Assembly: GCF_018918265.1 (NCBI RefSeq)
Contig: NZ_JAHLQC010000004.1
Coordinates: forward strand, 1 to 64,000
DNA from: Falcatimonas sp. MSJ-15
Lineage (GTDB): Bacteria > Bacillota > Clostridia > Lachnospirales > Lachnospiraceae
Reading direction: 5' to 3'
DNA: 64,000 nucleotides
A model generated the notes under the pieces. It did not search any database. It saw only the letters and a program-made list of their open reading frames with translations, and was not told the origin of the DNA. Both the position numbers and the translations under genes were made by a program. The first letter of the stretch is position 1. The number at the start of each line of letters is the position of its first letter. Below are positions 9,333 through 18,241 of this stretch, one piece after another.

Positions 9333-10133
9333 TTAGGCTCTGCGCCATCTCTGATTGCCTGCTCTCTTAATAGATCTTACAACAAGACCATCTGCAGAAG
9401 TATTCTCTGATGCTGCAATTGCTGCTGTTATAACAGCTACAAGTTCAAGGTCATCAACCAGATCTTCTTCAACTTCTTCAGTCTTTGTTATCTGCTCTAC
9501 TACATTAGATGCAGTTTCTTTTACTTCTACTTTCTTAGATTTAAGCTTATTCTCTAATCTGCTAATATACTTAAATAATGAGAATATGAATGTCATAAAT
9601 ATAAGAACAATGAATACAGTACCCATACCCATAAGTGTATTAAGTGCTGCTTTTTCCATCTTCTCACCAAATGTATATATAGCTGATGCTGATGCTGATG
9701 TAAGCACTGCCTGATACTGGTTAGTTGATGATGAGAGAATGAGTTTAAAGTCTGCTTTTGCTTCAACATTTCTCTCGCTGCAGTTAACAATAAACTTAGC
9801 TTCAAAACCATCTTCAGTATATGTTATGCTATAATCTGTTGTTCCTGTGTATTCGCCACATTCTTTGATCTCTTTATAAAAATTCAAAATAGAACTTGCA
9901 TCTTCGCTATATCCTGATGATTCAACGCTGTCAATATATGATTCGATACTGTCCTCTTCTTCAGCAACTGCTGATGTAATAAAAGAATCAACATAACTTA
10001 TTACATTCTCTTCGCCACCAAGAACGCTTGGATCAATCGTTTTAGCACTTGCGAATACCTGTCCGGCTCCACCCCAGACAATCATGGTAATCATACAGGT
10101 AATCATTAATATTACTTTTTTCATATTTTTCAT
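9333..10133 (-). CDS. OadG-like (gamma) subunit with large extracytoplasmic domain
   Basis: 266 aa. A signal/anchor segment (about residues 5-28) is followed by an acidic, Ser-rich extracytoplasmic domain of about 130 residues. One membrane helix follows (about 168-188, MGTVFIVLIFMTFIFSLF), then a charged cytoplasmic tail ending IKRAGNQRWRRA. The second half is the classic OadG/MmdD layout, in which the helix tethers the complex to the beta subunit. The extra outer domain makes it much longer than the usual 80-90 aa gamma subunit. Assignment rests on the helix-tail pattern and on its place between carrier and carboxyltransferase. Confidence 0.8.
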   Translation of the reverse strand: MKNMKKVILMITCMITMIVWGGAGQVFASAKTIDPSVLGGEENVISYVDSFITSAVAEEEDSIESYIDSVESSGYSEDASSILNFYKEIKECGEYTGTTDYSITYTEDGFEAKFIVNCSERNVEAKADFKLILSSSTNQYQAVLTSASASAIYTFGEKMEKAALNTLMGMGTVFIVLIFMTFIFSLFKYISRLENKLKSKKVEVKETASNVVEQITKTEEVEEDLVDDLELVAVITAAIAASENTSADGLVVRSIKRAGNQRWRRA

Positions 10134-10147
10134 ATTATTTCACCTCA

Positions 10148-11596
10148 CTATATCGTACCATGTTTTTTAGCTGGTCGGTCCTCTCTTTTTGTATATAACA
10201 TCTCAAATGCTGCTATTATACGTTTTCTTGTATCGCAAGCTTCGATTATATCATCAACATATCCTCTCTTTGCAGCGGCTAATGCACTTGACTGAAGTTT
10301 CTCATATTCTGCTGATTTTTCTGAGATAAGTTTTGTAGCATCATCTGCATTATTAATCTCATCTGCATACATAATCTTAACTGCTGACTGTGCCTGCATC
10401 ATACCAATCTTGGCATCTGGCCATGCATATACGATGTCTGCACCTATTGACTTGCTGTTCATTGCAAGATAAGCACTTCCAAATGCTTCTCCAATTACAA
10501 CATTAACTTTTGGTATTGTTGCATTAGCAAATGCATATGTAAGTTTTGCAACTGCTTTTGCTATTGTCTTTTCTTCATCTACAGTAGCTTTATATCCATT
10601 AACATTAGTAAGTGTTAATACCGGAATATTAAATGCATCACAGAAATTAATAAATTCTGCTGCTTTTTCACATCCATTAGTTGTTAATTCAGGCTTATAT
10701 GAATCTGTAAGATTCATCTCATCATCATAGACTTCTGTACGGTTTGCAACTGCACCAACTGTCATTCCATTAAGTCTTATAAAACCTGTAACCATATCTT
10801 TAGCATATGATTTTTTAACTTCATAGAAGAAATTATCATCTGATATGTTAGATAATGCAATTGATGTATCACCTTTTGCATTAGCAAGATCTGAACATAC
10901 TCTGTTAAGATCATCTGTACATTCATCGTATGAATTATCATCTTCATTATTGGCAGGTAAGATATTAACAAGTGTTCTTATCTGTTCAATTACTGCATCT
11001 TCATCTCCTGTAAAGTCAACAATTCCTGTTTCTTTGCTCTGGAAGTCTGCACCTGCTGTATCCTGTGATTTATTCTCTGAGAGTGCATTAGGACTATTTA
11101 CAAACAGTTTTGCATTCTTCTCTTCCATGAATGTAAAATCAGTAAGTGTTGGAATTATTGCAAGTCCACCACCACAATTACCAAATATTGCTGTAATCTG
11201 TGGTATTACACCAGATGCCATTGTCTGTTTTAAATATAATTCTCCAAAACCATTAAGTGCATCTGTAGCTTCCTGTAACCTTAAACCGGCACAATCTATA
11301 AGACCGATAACAGGTGCTCCCATCTTCATAGCTAAATCATAAACTTTTGCAATTTTCTTTGCATGCATCTCGCCAAGTGCTCCATTAAGTACTGTTGCAT
11401 CCTGACTGTATACATACACCAGATTGCCATCAATAACACCATATCCGGTTATGACACCATCTGCAGGGGTTTCTTTGTGCTGTAAGTTAAAATCAGTATT
11501 TCTCGCAGTAACATAACCACCGATTTCAACGAAACTATTATCATCAAGTAAAGCATTAATTCTCTTACTTGCTGATACCTGTGCTGTATTACTCAT
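10148..11596 (-). CDS. Acyl-CoA carboxyltransferase subunit (methylmalonyl-CoA decarboxylase alpha type)
   Basis: 482 aa. Two crotonase-like carboxyltransferase halves are visible: VYSQDATVLNGALGEMHAKK with FGNCGGGLAIIPTLTDF, and VVIGEAFGSAYLAMNSKSIG with AWPDAKIGMMQAQSAVKIMY. It would transfer carboxyl from an acyl-CoA to biotin. Its sequence suits the MmdA/GcdA/PccB family, but the acyl-CoA is not predictable. It is first in the operon (GGAGGG ribosome site). Having both this and an oadA-like subunit implies two substrate entry points into one Na+ pump. Confidence 0.88.
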   Translation of the reverse strand: MSNTAQVSASKRINALLDDNSFVEIGGYVTARNTDFNLQHKETPADGVITGYGVIDGNLVYVYSQDATVLNGALGEMHAKKIAKVYDLAMKMGAPVIGLIDCAGLRLQEATDALNGFGELYLKQTMASGVIPQITAIFGNCGGGLAIIPTLTDFTFMEEKNAKLFVNSPNALSENKSQDTAGADFQSKETGIVDFTGDEDAVIEQIRTLVNILPANNEDDNSYDECTDDLNRVCSDLANAKGDTSIALSNISDDNFFYEVKKSYAKDMVTGFIRLNGMTVGAVANRTEVYDDEMNLTDSYKPELTTNGCEKAAEFINFCDAFNIPVLTLTNVNGYKATVDEEKTIAKAVAKLTYAFANATIPKVNVVIGEAFGSAYLAMNSKSIGADIVYAWPDAKIGMMQAQSAVKIMYADEINNADDATKLISEKSAEYEKLQSSALAAAKRGYVDDIIEACDTRKRIIAAFEMLYTKREDRPAKKHGTI

Positions 11597-11704
11597 TTTT
11601 CAGCCCTCCATTTTCTCCAAATTTTCAAAAGTAAAAACTTTAATTTCTGCCGCTTATAATTGTATAACTTTAGCAAAAAAATATCAAGAAAAATATATGT
11701 TTTT

Positions 11705-13048
11705 TTACTGTTCGTTATATTTTTTCGGTATTTTTAACATAGGGTTTCTAATTATCTGTACTATGAGCGGCAAAACCATCAGAACCCAGACAATAGGTTC
11801 TGCGACAATTATCCCCATATACCCGATTTGTGGTGCAAGAAATGTCGCAATGAGAAATTTACCAAACAGTTCAATGAAGCTTGATACAATTGGTGTTATA
11901 TGATCTCCAATTCCCTGCATAGCATTTCTTATAATACAAATCATTGCCGGAAAGAAATAAAAAAGTGTGTCAATTTTAAGATATTTACACGCTGTATCAA
12001 TTATCTCTTTTTCATCCGTTGCAGTAACCATTTTAATAAGCGTTGGTGCTACAGTATAACTTAGAATCATCATAATTATACTCCAGGCAAAGCTCACAAG
12101 AATTACATTTCTAAGTGCTTTTCTGATTCTCTCTATCTGTCCTGCGCCAAGATTCTGTCCGCAGAATGTTGCCATGGTTGTACCAAGTACACTAAACAGA
12201 AGCATATAGAGTTCTGTAATCTTTCTGGCTGCTGTATGTGCTACAATTATATTATTATTAAATGTATTAATTGTACCCTGTAGTGCTACTGTTCCAAGTG
12301 AGACAAGCGACATCATAAATCCCATCGAAAGTCCTGACTGAAACATTTTTTTAACCATTTCCTTTGGTACTTTAAAGTCACTTCTGTTTATGCGAAGAAT
12401 ATCATATCTTTTCCAGATATATATAACGCATAATACAAAGGAAATTATCTGTGCAATTATTGTTGCTGCTGCTGCACCTCTTACTCCTGTTTTTAGTACC
12501 TTTATGAAGAATAGATCTCCTGCAATATTGAGTGCTGTCGATACTCCAAGGAATACAAGCGGTGTTACTGTATCACCTATCGCTCTTAATACACCTGCAC
12601 ATATATTATAGAGCATTGATGCAGTCATTCCTGCAAATATTATACTTATGTAAGCATAAGATTCATTAAGCAATTCATCTTTTGTATTAAGTAATATAAG
12701 TAATGGTTTTAAAAATACAAGTGACAATATCGTCAAAACCACTGATACCATAAGTCCAAGCTTAACTGTTCCAGCTACAGCTTTTTTCATCTCTTTTATA
12801 TCACCGGCACCAAAGCTTCGGGATACCTGAATTGCAAATCCATTAGTAAGTCCAAGTAAAAAACCTACTATAAGTGTATTAACAGGATTCGTTGCCCCAA
12901 CAGCCGCAAGTGCTTTATTACCAAGTGTTTCACCAACTATTCTTGTATCAACAAGACTATATAAAAGCTGAAGCACATTACCAATTAATACAGGAATTGC
13001 AAATTCAATTATCAGTCTGGTACTGTTTCCTTTTGTAAGATCTTTCAT
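11705..13048 (-). CDS. MATE-family multidrug/Na+ exporter
   Basis: About 447 aa with twelve predicted membrane helices. The N-terminal MKDLTKGNSTRLIIEFAIP and the motif LYSLVDTRIVGETLGNKALA are typical of MATE/DinF antiporters, which export cationic compounds in exchange for Na+ or H+. I start at the ATG at 13048, preceded by GAGGAG; the 47-residue upstream extension is polar and AT-biased. Stands alone between the decarboxylase operon and dac gene. Substrate unknown. Confidence 0.92.
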   Translation of the reverse strand: MKDLTKGNSTRLIIEFAIPVLIGNVLQLLYSLVDTRIVGETLGNKALAAVGATNPVNTLIVGFLLGLTNGFAIQVSRSFGAGDIKEMKKAVAGTVKLGLMVSVVLTILSLVFLKPLLILLNTKDELLNESYAYISIIFAGMTASMLYNICAGVLRAIGDTVTPLVFLGVSTALNIAGDLFFIKVLKTGVRGAAAATIIAQIISFVLCVIYIWKRYDILRINRSDFKVPKEMVKKMFQSGLSMGFMMSLVSLGTVALQGTINTFNNNIIVAHTAARKITELYMLLFSVLGTTMATFCGQNLGAGQIERIRKALRNVILVSFAWSIIMMILSYTVAPTLIKMVTATDEKEIIDTACKYLKIDTLFYFFPAMICIIRNAMQGIGDHITPIVSSFIELFGKFLIATFLAPQIGYMGIIVAEPIVWVLMVLPLIVQIIRNPMLKIPKKYNEQ

Positions 13049-13252
13049 TTTAACTCCTCGTCTATTTCCTACGATATTTGAATTGCTGTTTTTTTTATCA
13101 TTGTCTATTTTTATAGTGTGATATTCAAATATCTTTTTTGTATTATAAGATAATCTAAATCTATTATTATCTAATACTTCATTATACAAAATATCATATT
13201 TCTACAATAAGAGCTATATTCTTATTATTCACTTTAATATTTTAAAAATATA

Positions 13253-14521
13253 TTAATTGCTAACTATATTCTTGCAAAAATATATTCCTGTTATAATCTT
13301 CAAAATATCTGCAAAAGTTGTTTTTTTTGCATCATTAAGAATATATATATCATATTCTGCTATCACTTCATTGTTAAGATAATAGACAACATTACCTATT
13401 ATTTCGCCTTTTTTTACCGGTAGCATTATATCTTTTTTTATATTAATATTCTTTTTGTAAAAATCATCCCCGCATATAAGCATCTCTATTTTCTCATCAG
13501 CATCTTTTTCTACTTCAAAGTCAATATGTATATTACCAGTAAGTGAATTACCAGAATATATATCAGTCCCATCAATTATAGTATCTGAATATATATTATT
13601 TTTTTGATAATTGTCTATTCCATATTCCATTAGTCTTCGTGTATCTGACCATTTGTAATTCTTATTAGATGGCCAGCCACATCCAAGCAAAGAGACTACA
13701 TATCTTCTGCCTTCATCTTCAAGTGCACATACATAACAATAACCTGCTTCTGATGTAAAACCAGTCTTGCCACTTATAACGCCCTCCATCATATTAAGAA
13801 AAGCATTATGATTATATACTGAATAACTTTTTTCACCTGATATATCAGTAAAAGTATAATCTGAAGTTCTTGTTATCTCAATGAACCTTTCTGCTGATGG
13901 CGACTCATTGATGCAATAACTCATTATCTTAGCTAAATCGACAGCTGTTGTATGATGCTTACCTGATTCATCTGTTGCATCAAGTCCATTAGGTGTAATA
14001 AAATATGTATTATAAGCACCTATCTCCCTAGCTTTTTTATTCATCAGCTTTGCAAATTCTTCAACACTTCCTGATACTCCCTGTGCTATTGCAAATGCAG
14101 TATCATTATGTGACTCAAGCATAAGTGAATAATATAGATCTCCTATATAAAATTCTTCATCACTATTCATGCCAAGCTTGACTTTTGGCTGTGAAGCTGC
14201 CTCTTCGCTTACTTTTACTATCAAGTCATCCTCTACATTCTCAAGTGCTACTATAAGTGTCATTATCTTGGTTGTACTTGCCATTGCACGTTCATCATAT
14301 CCATTTTTCTCATACAGAACACGACCACTGTCTGCATCCATAAGGCATGCTGACAATGCATATAGATCATTATCTTTTATCTCAGACTGTCCATATACAT
14401 ATATTTTTACCGGCTGCCACATAACAATAACAGCCGGTAAAAATATAGTAATTATTAATTTTAACAACCTGTTCTGTCTAAGTTTTCGTATTATGTCCGT
14501 TTTAATTATGTTAATTGTCAC
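13253..14521 (-). CDS. D-alanyl-D-alanine carboxypeptidase (penicillin-binding protein)
   Basis: 422 aa, peptidase family S11. Trims the terminal D-Ala from peptidoglycan stem peptides outside the membrane. N-terminal hydrophobic signal (about residues 19-36). The active-site motifs are STTK (Ser82), SHN (137-139) and KTG within SGKTGFTSEAG. A C-terminal beta-rich domain follows, ending in a hydrophobic amphipathic tail as in DacA/DacF. The start is a GTG at 14521 with only a weak ribosome site, so the exact start is less certain. Confidence 0.92.
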   Translation of the reverse strand: MTINIIKTDIIRKLRQNRLLKLIITIFLPAVIVMWQPVKIYVYGQSEIKDNDLYALSACLMDADSGRVLYEKNGYDERAMASTTKIMTLIVALENVEDDLIVKVSEEAASQPKVKLGMNSDEEFYIGDLYYSLMLESHNDTAFAIAQGVSGSVEEFAKLMNKKAREIGAYNTYFITPNGLDATDESGKHHTTAVDLAKIMSYCINESPSAERFIEITRTSDYTFTDISGEKSYSVYNHNAFLNMMEGVISGKTGFTSEAGYCYVCALEDEGRRYVVSLLGCGWPSNKNYKWSDTRRLMEYGIDNYQKNNIYSDTIIDGTDIYSGNSLTGNIHIDFEVEKDADEKIEMLICGDDFYKKNINIKKDIMLPVKKGEIIGNVVYYLNNEVIAEYDIYILNDAKKTTFADILKIITGIYFCKNIVSN

Positions 14522-14588
14522 TCTTGCTCATCTGCCCATATCTGTATTTCTACAATTTTATGTATGGACATTCCTCATATATGACTAA

Positions 14589-15056
14589 TTATTTCAAACT
14601 TTCCATCTCTATTTTATACATATAATCAACAGCGATCCTTGTAAGCCCAAGTATAAATTGAATATCTGTAACAGATACTACCTCCTGTTCAAGGCACGAT
14701 CCCATATATGTCTGTGTTCCTATACCAAGATTACAAAAGCGTTTGATAATTATCTCTATATCCGAATAGATCTTAATACCCTCTTTTTTATATTTTGCAA
14801 GTGTAAGAGCATAATTGCCGTCATCTTCTCTTGCAAGATATGTCATAAAATCTCTGACACCTTTTACCGCAATCTTTAATGCCATTGTACACTTTTCTTC
14901 ATTCTGAACATTATTTCTAAAAAGTGAATCTGCTTCTTTGACCTTAGCTAAAGCCTTATCATATTCCATCTTTAGCTGTGGTCTTACTTTATAAAGACCA
15001 AATTCATCATATCTAAGTTTAAGTACCTCACCCTTTGTGCATAAACTAACCGCCAT
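14589..15056 (-). CDS. Conserved-looking hypothetical protein, helical
   Basis: 155 aa, mostly alpha-helical, no signal peptide or membrane segment, cysteine-containing (four Cys). I do not recognise a family. The start is well supported (GGAAGG seven bases before ATG). It lies 67 nt upstream of the dac gene and downstream of the phosphatidyltransferase, so it may share their transcript. The composition resembles small cytosolic regulators or structural proteins, but nothing points to a function. Confidence 0.65.
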   Translation of the reverse strand: MAVSLCTKGEVLKLRYDEFGLYKVRPQLKMEYDKALAKVKEADSLFRNNVQNEEKCTMALKIAVKGVRDFMTYLAREDDGNYALTLAKYKKEGIKIYSDIEIIIKRFCNLGIGTQTYMGSCLEQEVVSVTDIQFILGLTRIAVDYMYKIEMESLK

Positions 15057-15141
15057 ATTCTACCTTCCCTTTCAAATATATATCATTCTCTATTATCTGT
15101 TCGTTCATCACACTCCTTAATATACTATTATCAGTAGTCTG

Positions 15142-15708
15142 TTATTCACCACTTTCTCTAAGTATCTTATTATATCTCATAATGTACATTACAAATGAGA
15201 GTGCCATAAAGAATATACATACTGCTATAAGTACATCTGCAAGCACTACATTAATATCAGGAAATATAAGTAATATAAGCATCACTGCATATAATACTAC
15301 TGTGCTAATCTTACCATACCACATTGCTCCATGATTCTCACCACTTTGTCTTATAACTTTAAGTCCTGCTATCCCCATATATGACTCTTTTACAAAGAAT
15401 AGTACAAGTAATGGTATCATCATATTGTATCTGCTCATAAGACATAATGCTAACATTCCCTGTGTAACCTTATCCGCAATCGGATCTACAATCTTACCAA
15501 TTTCTGTTATCATATTAAATTTTCTTGCTATAAAACCATCCATACAGTCTGTTAGCCCTGAAATTGCAATTATTATTGCTGCAATATAATAGTCTTTTGT
15601 CTCATTCGCATTAAGATATACATACGCAAATAAAAACGCAAGAATAAATCTTATGTAACTTAAAATATTTGGTATCGAAAAAATCTGTTTTTTAAGTTCT
15701 TTTTTCAT
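15142..15708 (-). CDS. CDP-alcohol phosphatidyltransferase (PgsA-like)
   Basis: About 188 aa membrane enzyme that condenses CDP-diacylglycerol with an alcohol, most likely glycerol 3-phosphate, to make phosphatidylglycerophosphate. The family motif is complete: DCMDGFIARKF, then G, then DPIADK, giving DxxDGxxAR...G...D...D. Several membrane helices. I use the ATG at 15708 (MKKELKKQIFSIPN, GGAGAA upstream). An upstream ATG at 15765 also has a fair ribosome site (AGAGGA), so the start is not settled. Confidence 0.87.
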   Translation of the reverse strand: MKKELKKQIFSIPNILSYIRFILAFLFAYVYLNANETKDYYIAAIIIAISGLTDCMDGFIARKFNMITEIGKIVDPIADKVTQGMLALCLMSRYNMMIPLLVLFFVKESYMGIAGLKVIRQSGENHGAMWYGKISTVVLYAVMLILLIFPDINVVLADVLIAVCIFFMALSFVMYIMRYNKILRESGE

Positions 15709-15800
15709 AACTTTTCTCCATTGTCTTATTTGATTTGTATTCTGAATGGATAATATCTCACTCATCAGAATCCTCTGTATTTATTATAGCATACTTTCGC

Positions 15801-15832
15801 AAAAAAAGTGTTGTTTTTTAACAACACTTTTC
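15801..15832 (-). terminator. Intrinsic terminator after bacteriohemerythrin
   Basis: Perfect arms AAAAGTGTTGT (15804-15814) and its complement (15821-15831) with a T-run on the minus strand. Located 43 nt past the hemerythrin stop. Confidence 0.85.
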
Positions 15833-15874
15833 GTAATATGTCAACTTTTTTCAACAAGTTTCACAGAATATTTT

Positions 15875-16333
15875 TTAATTGGTAATACCATTCTTTAATT
15901 CTTCTTCCGTAAGGTTTTCTTTAAGTGTCTTTACAATAGTAACATCCTCGCAAAGCATATGGGAAAATATCCAGTCTTGAATATTATCTCGTAATATTTT
16001 CAATTCCCCATTTGGATCTTTCGCCATCTTTGGCAAATCTATCTGCTGAACATAAGTATAGAAATACATATGATTTTTCTTATGTTCCTTTAGAATAATT
16101 CTGTCAAAACCCGCTTTTTCCATCATTCGCTCTTCTTCATAAAAATGATATGATACAAATTCTCTAAGTTCACATACTATATTAACCAAGTCCCTTGGTT
16201 TTACATTCTCACAATTCTGTATAAGAAGCTGTTCAATATTTCTTGCTATTCTAAATATCTCCTTATGTTGTTCATCAAGTATCGGAATTCCAAGTTCCAT
16301 TTCTGCACTCCAGTCAAATTTAAAGTCAAACAT
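15875..16333 (-). CDS. Bacteriohemerythrin
   Basis: About 152 aa. Four-helix di-iron protein that binds O2 reversibly; in anaerobes it is thought to sense or buffer oxygen. Iron ligands are visible in LDEQHKEIF, SYHFYEEERMM, KEHKKNHMYF and FSHMLCEDV. The N-terminal DFKFDWSAEMELGIPILDEQH is typical. Start at 16333 with GGAGG eight bases upstream. Divergent from the two-component system to its right. Confidence 0.92.
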   Translation of the reverse strand: MFDFKFDWSAEMELGIPILDEQHKEIFRIARNIEQLLIQNCENVKPRDLVNIVCELREFVSYHFYEEERMMEKAGFDRIILKEHKKNHMYFYTYVQQIDLPKMAKDPNGELKILRDNIQDWIFSHMLCEDVTIVKTLKENLTEEELKNGITN

Positions 16334-16493
16334 GCATCCAACCTCCAATAGTTACTTTTTATGTGTTTCGCACATTTTTATTCTACATATATTTCGGCAC
16401 TTTTACTAACAATTGCAAGTCTTAATTGATAAAATTGTTTTTTTATGATACACTCAGATGGAAACTATTTATTTCTATGGAGGACATTTTTTT

Positions 16494-17180
16494 ATGTACA
16501 AGATTATGCTTATCGATGATGATAAGGAAACTTTACAAATCAACAAAAAATATCTTGAAAGTGACCATTTTCAAGTTTTCACATATGACAACCCATTAAA
16601 AGCAATAAAAGAATTATCTTGTATAATTCCTGACTGTATAGTGCTTGATGTAATGATGCCGGCACTTGATGGTTTTGCAGCCTGCAAAAAGATGAGAACA
16701 ATTACAAAAGCACCAATTATCTTCCTTACAGGGCTTACATCTGAAGAAGATAAGATAAAAGGACTGGTTCTTGGTGGTGATGATTATCTTATCAAGCCTT
16801 ATAGTCTAAGAGAACTTTCTGTGCGTATAAAAGTTAATATCAGACGAACCATTGCATATTCAAAACCGGATAATATGCTCTCATTTCCGCCATTAAGTAT
16901 CAACACTATTACACACGAAGTTATGTGTAATGATGAAGAGATCAAGCTTAGCAACAGAGAATATGAGCTTTTGGCTATCCTTATAGATAAACCTAACGAA
17001 CTTATAACATTTGAAGAGATCTCTAATAGTCTTTGGGGAGGTTACTCTTCATCCGACAGGCAATCTATAATGGTTAATATGAGCCGCCTAAGAAAAAAAT
17101 TCAGTATGTATGATGGTCTTGAAAATTATATTGAAACAGTATGGTCTAAAGGATACATATTCAAATTTAGACAAAGATAA
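16494..17180 (+). CDS. OmpR/PhoB-family response regulator
   Basis: About 228 aa. Receiver domain with the acidic pocket LIDDD, phospho-acceptor Asp52 (IVLDVMMP) and conserved Lys in LIKPY. A winged-helix DNA-binding domain follows (LSNREYELLAILIDKPNELI, VNMSRLRKKF). The ATG at 16494 has GGAGG upstream and gives a normal N-terminus; the longer frame from 16458 does not. Partner kinase follows 16 nt downstream. Its targets cannot be read from the sequence. Confidence 0.94.
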   Translation: MYKIMLIDDDKETLQINKKYLESDHFQVFTYDNPLKAIKELSCIIPDCIVLDVMMPALDGFAACKKMRTITKAPIIFLTGLTSEEDKIKGLVLGGDDYLIKPYSLRELSVRIKVNIRRTIAYSKPDNMLSFPPLSINTITHEVMCNDEEIKLSNREYELLAILIDKPNELITFEEISNSLWGGYSSSDRQSIMVNMSRLRKKFSMYDGLENYIETVWSKGYIFKFRQR

Positions 17181-17196
17181 CATGGAGAATAATATT

Positions 17197-18027
17197 ATGA
17201 AAAAAAAATATCAAAAACCTGATGTTGACATAGTTGAAGAATTGACAAAAAAGCTTTTTATCGCCAACAAAAATCTTGAAAATGAGAAAAAGCAAAAAAA
17301 TGAGATAATCAGCAATATATCTCACGATCTTCGTGCTCCTCTCACAACGATAAGAAGTAGTGTAGATTATCTTAATCAATCTTATGATACTATATCTTCT
17401 GATGAATTAAAAAATACTTTAAATATAATGGATGGACGTCTGTCTGTCCTCGAAACGCTTGTTAATGATTTATTTTATCTTATATCTATTAATAGTAAGC
17501 GTGGCCATTTCAAATATGAATCTATTAATCTTACTCCACTTATTGAAGAATACTATTATACACTTCTAAGTGATGACAGTTATTGCAATCGTAATCTTTC
17601 GCTAGATTGTGACAGTGATGCTATTCTCACTGTTAATGCTGATGTTAAGAGAATATTAAGAGTTCTAGATAATCTAACTACTAATGCAAAAAAATATTCC
17701 CATGATAATGATTCTATAACAATTGGTATCAAAGACGGTCTCCTCACACCTCTTTGTGAAGATAATGAAGTTCTTGTATATGTGAAAGATACCGGAATAG
17801 GCATCGCCAAGAATTATATCGATAAAATATTTGAACGTTCTTATACTGTTTCAAGAGCAAGGACTCCTGATTCTTCATCCGGAAGTGGTCTTGGTCTTGC
17901 TATTGTAAAAGAGATAATTACAAAACATAATGGCAGAGTATGGTGTGAAAGTATCCCTAAAAAAGGAAGCACTTTCTACTTTACACTAAAAAAAGCTGCT
18001 GCTTCAGATCCATCAGATAAAAGATAA
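17197..18027 (+). CDS. Soluble sensor histidine kinase lacking a membrane sensor domain
   Basis: About 276 aa. HisKA dimerisation domain with H-box SNISHDLRAPLTTIR (His43), then the ATPase domain: N-box LTTNAKKYS, G1 DTGIGIA, G2 SGSGLGLAIV. There is no hydrophobic segment and only about 30 residues before the coiled coil, so it is cytoplasmic with no classic sensor module. Start chosen at 17197, where GGAG is nine bases upstream. Forms an operon with the response regulator. Confidence 0.92.
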   Translation: MKKKYQKPDVDIVEELTKKLFIANKNLENEKKQKNEIISNISHDLRAPLTTIRSSVDYLNQSYDTISSDELKNTLNIMDGRLSVLETLVNDLFYLISINSKRGHFKYESINLTPLIEEYYYTLLSDDSYCNRNLSLDCDSDAILTVNADVKRILRVLDNLTTNAKKYSHDNDSITIGIKDGLLTPLCEDNEVLVYVKDTGIGIAKNYIDKIFERSYTVSRARTPDSSSGSGLGLAIVKEIITKHNGRVWCESIPKKGSTFYFTLKKAAASDPSDKR

Positions 18028-18094
18028 GATTATTCATAAAGATTATTATTAAAGATTATTATTAATTAACACGATTCAAAATGCCATTAATACT

Positions 18095-18150
18095 AAAGGC
18101 TAATATAGATTAGTAAATATCACTTTACCAAATCTATATTAGCCTTTTTA
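18095..18150 (+). terminator. Intrinsic terminator of the two-component operon
   Basis: Arms AAAGGCTAATATAGATT (18095-18111) and its complement (18131-18147) with T-run at 18145-18149. Sits 68 nt past the kinase stop. Confidence 0.85.
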
Positions 18151-18155
18151 ATTAT

Positions 18156-18235
18156 ATGATATCGGAGTCAAAAGCCCTTTCACCCACCTGTGAGCAAGCT
18201 CACGTGAGTTTAGATCTTTTGACACTGGCATCATT
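18156..18235. repeat. Hairpin-forming intergenic element
   Basis: Imperfect 19-nt outer arms (ATGAT...GTCAAAAG at 18156-18174 and complement at 18217-18235) enclose a small palindrome TGAGCAAGCTCA. It lies between two convergent genes after the kinase terminator. The layout resembles a short REP-like dispersed element; there is no second copy in this window. Confidence 0.5.
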
Positions 18236-18241
18236 ATATTA

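Noticed and set aside
14169..14588. Plus-strand 139-codon frame over the carboxypeptidase gene
   Set aside because: It is the opposite strand of a clear penicillin-binding protein and has no protein character.
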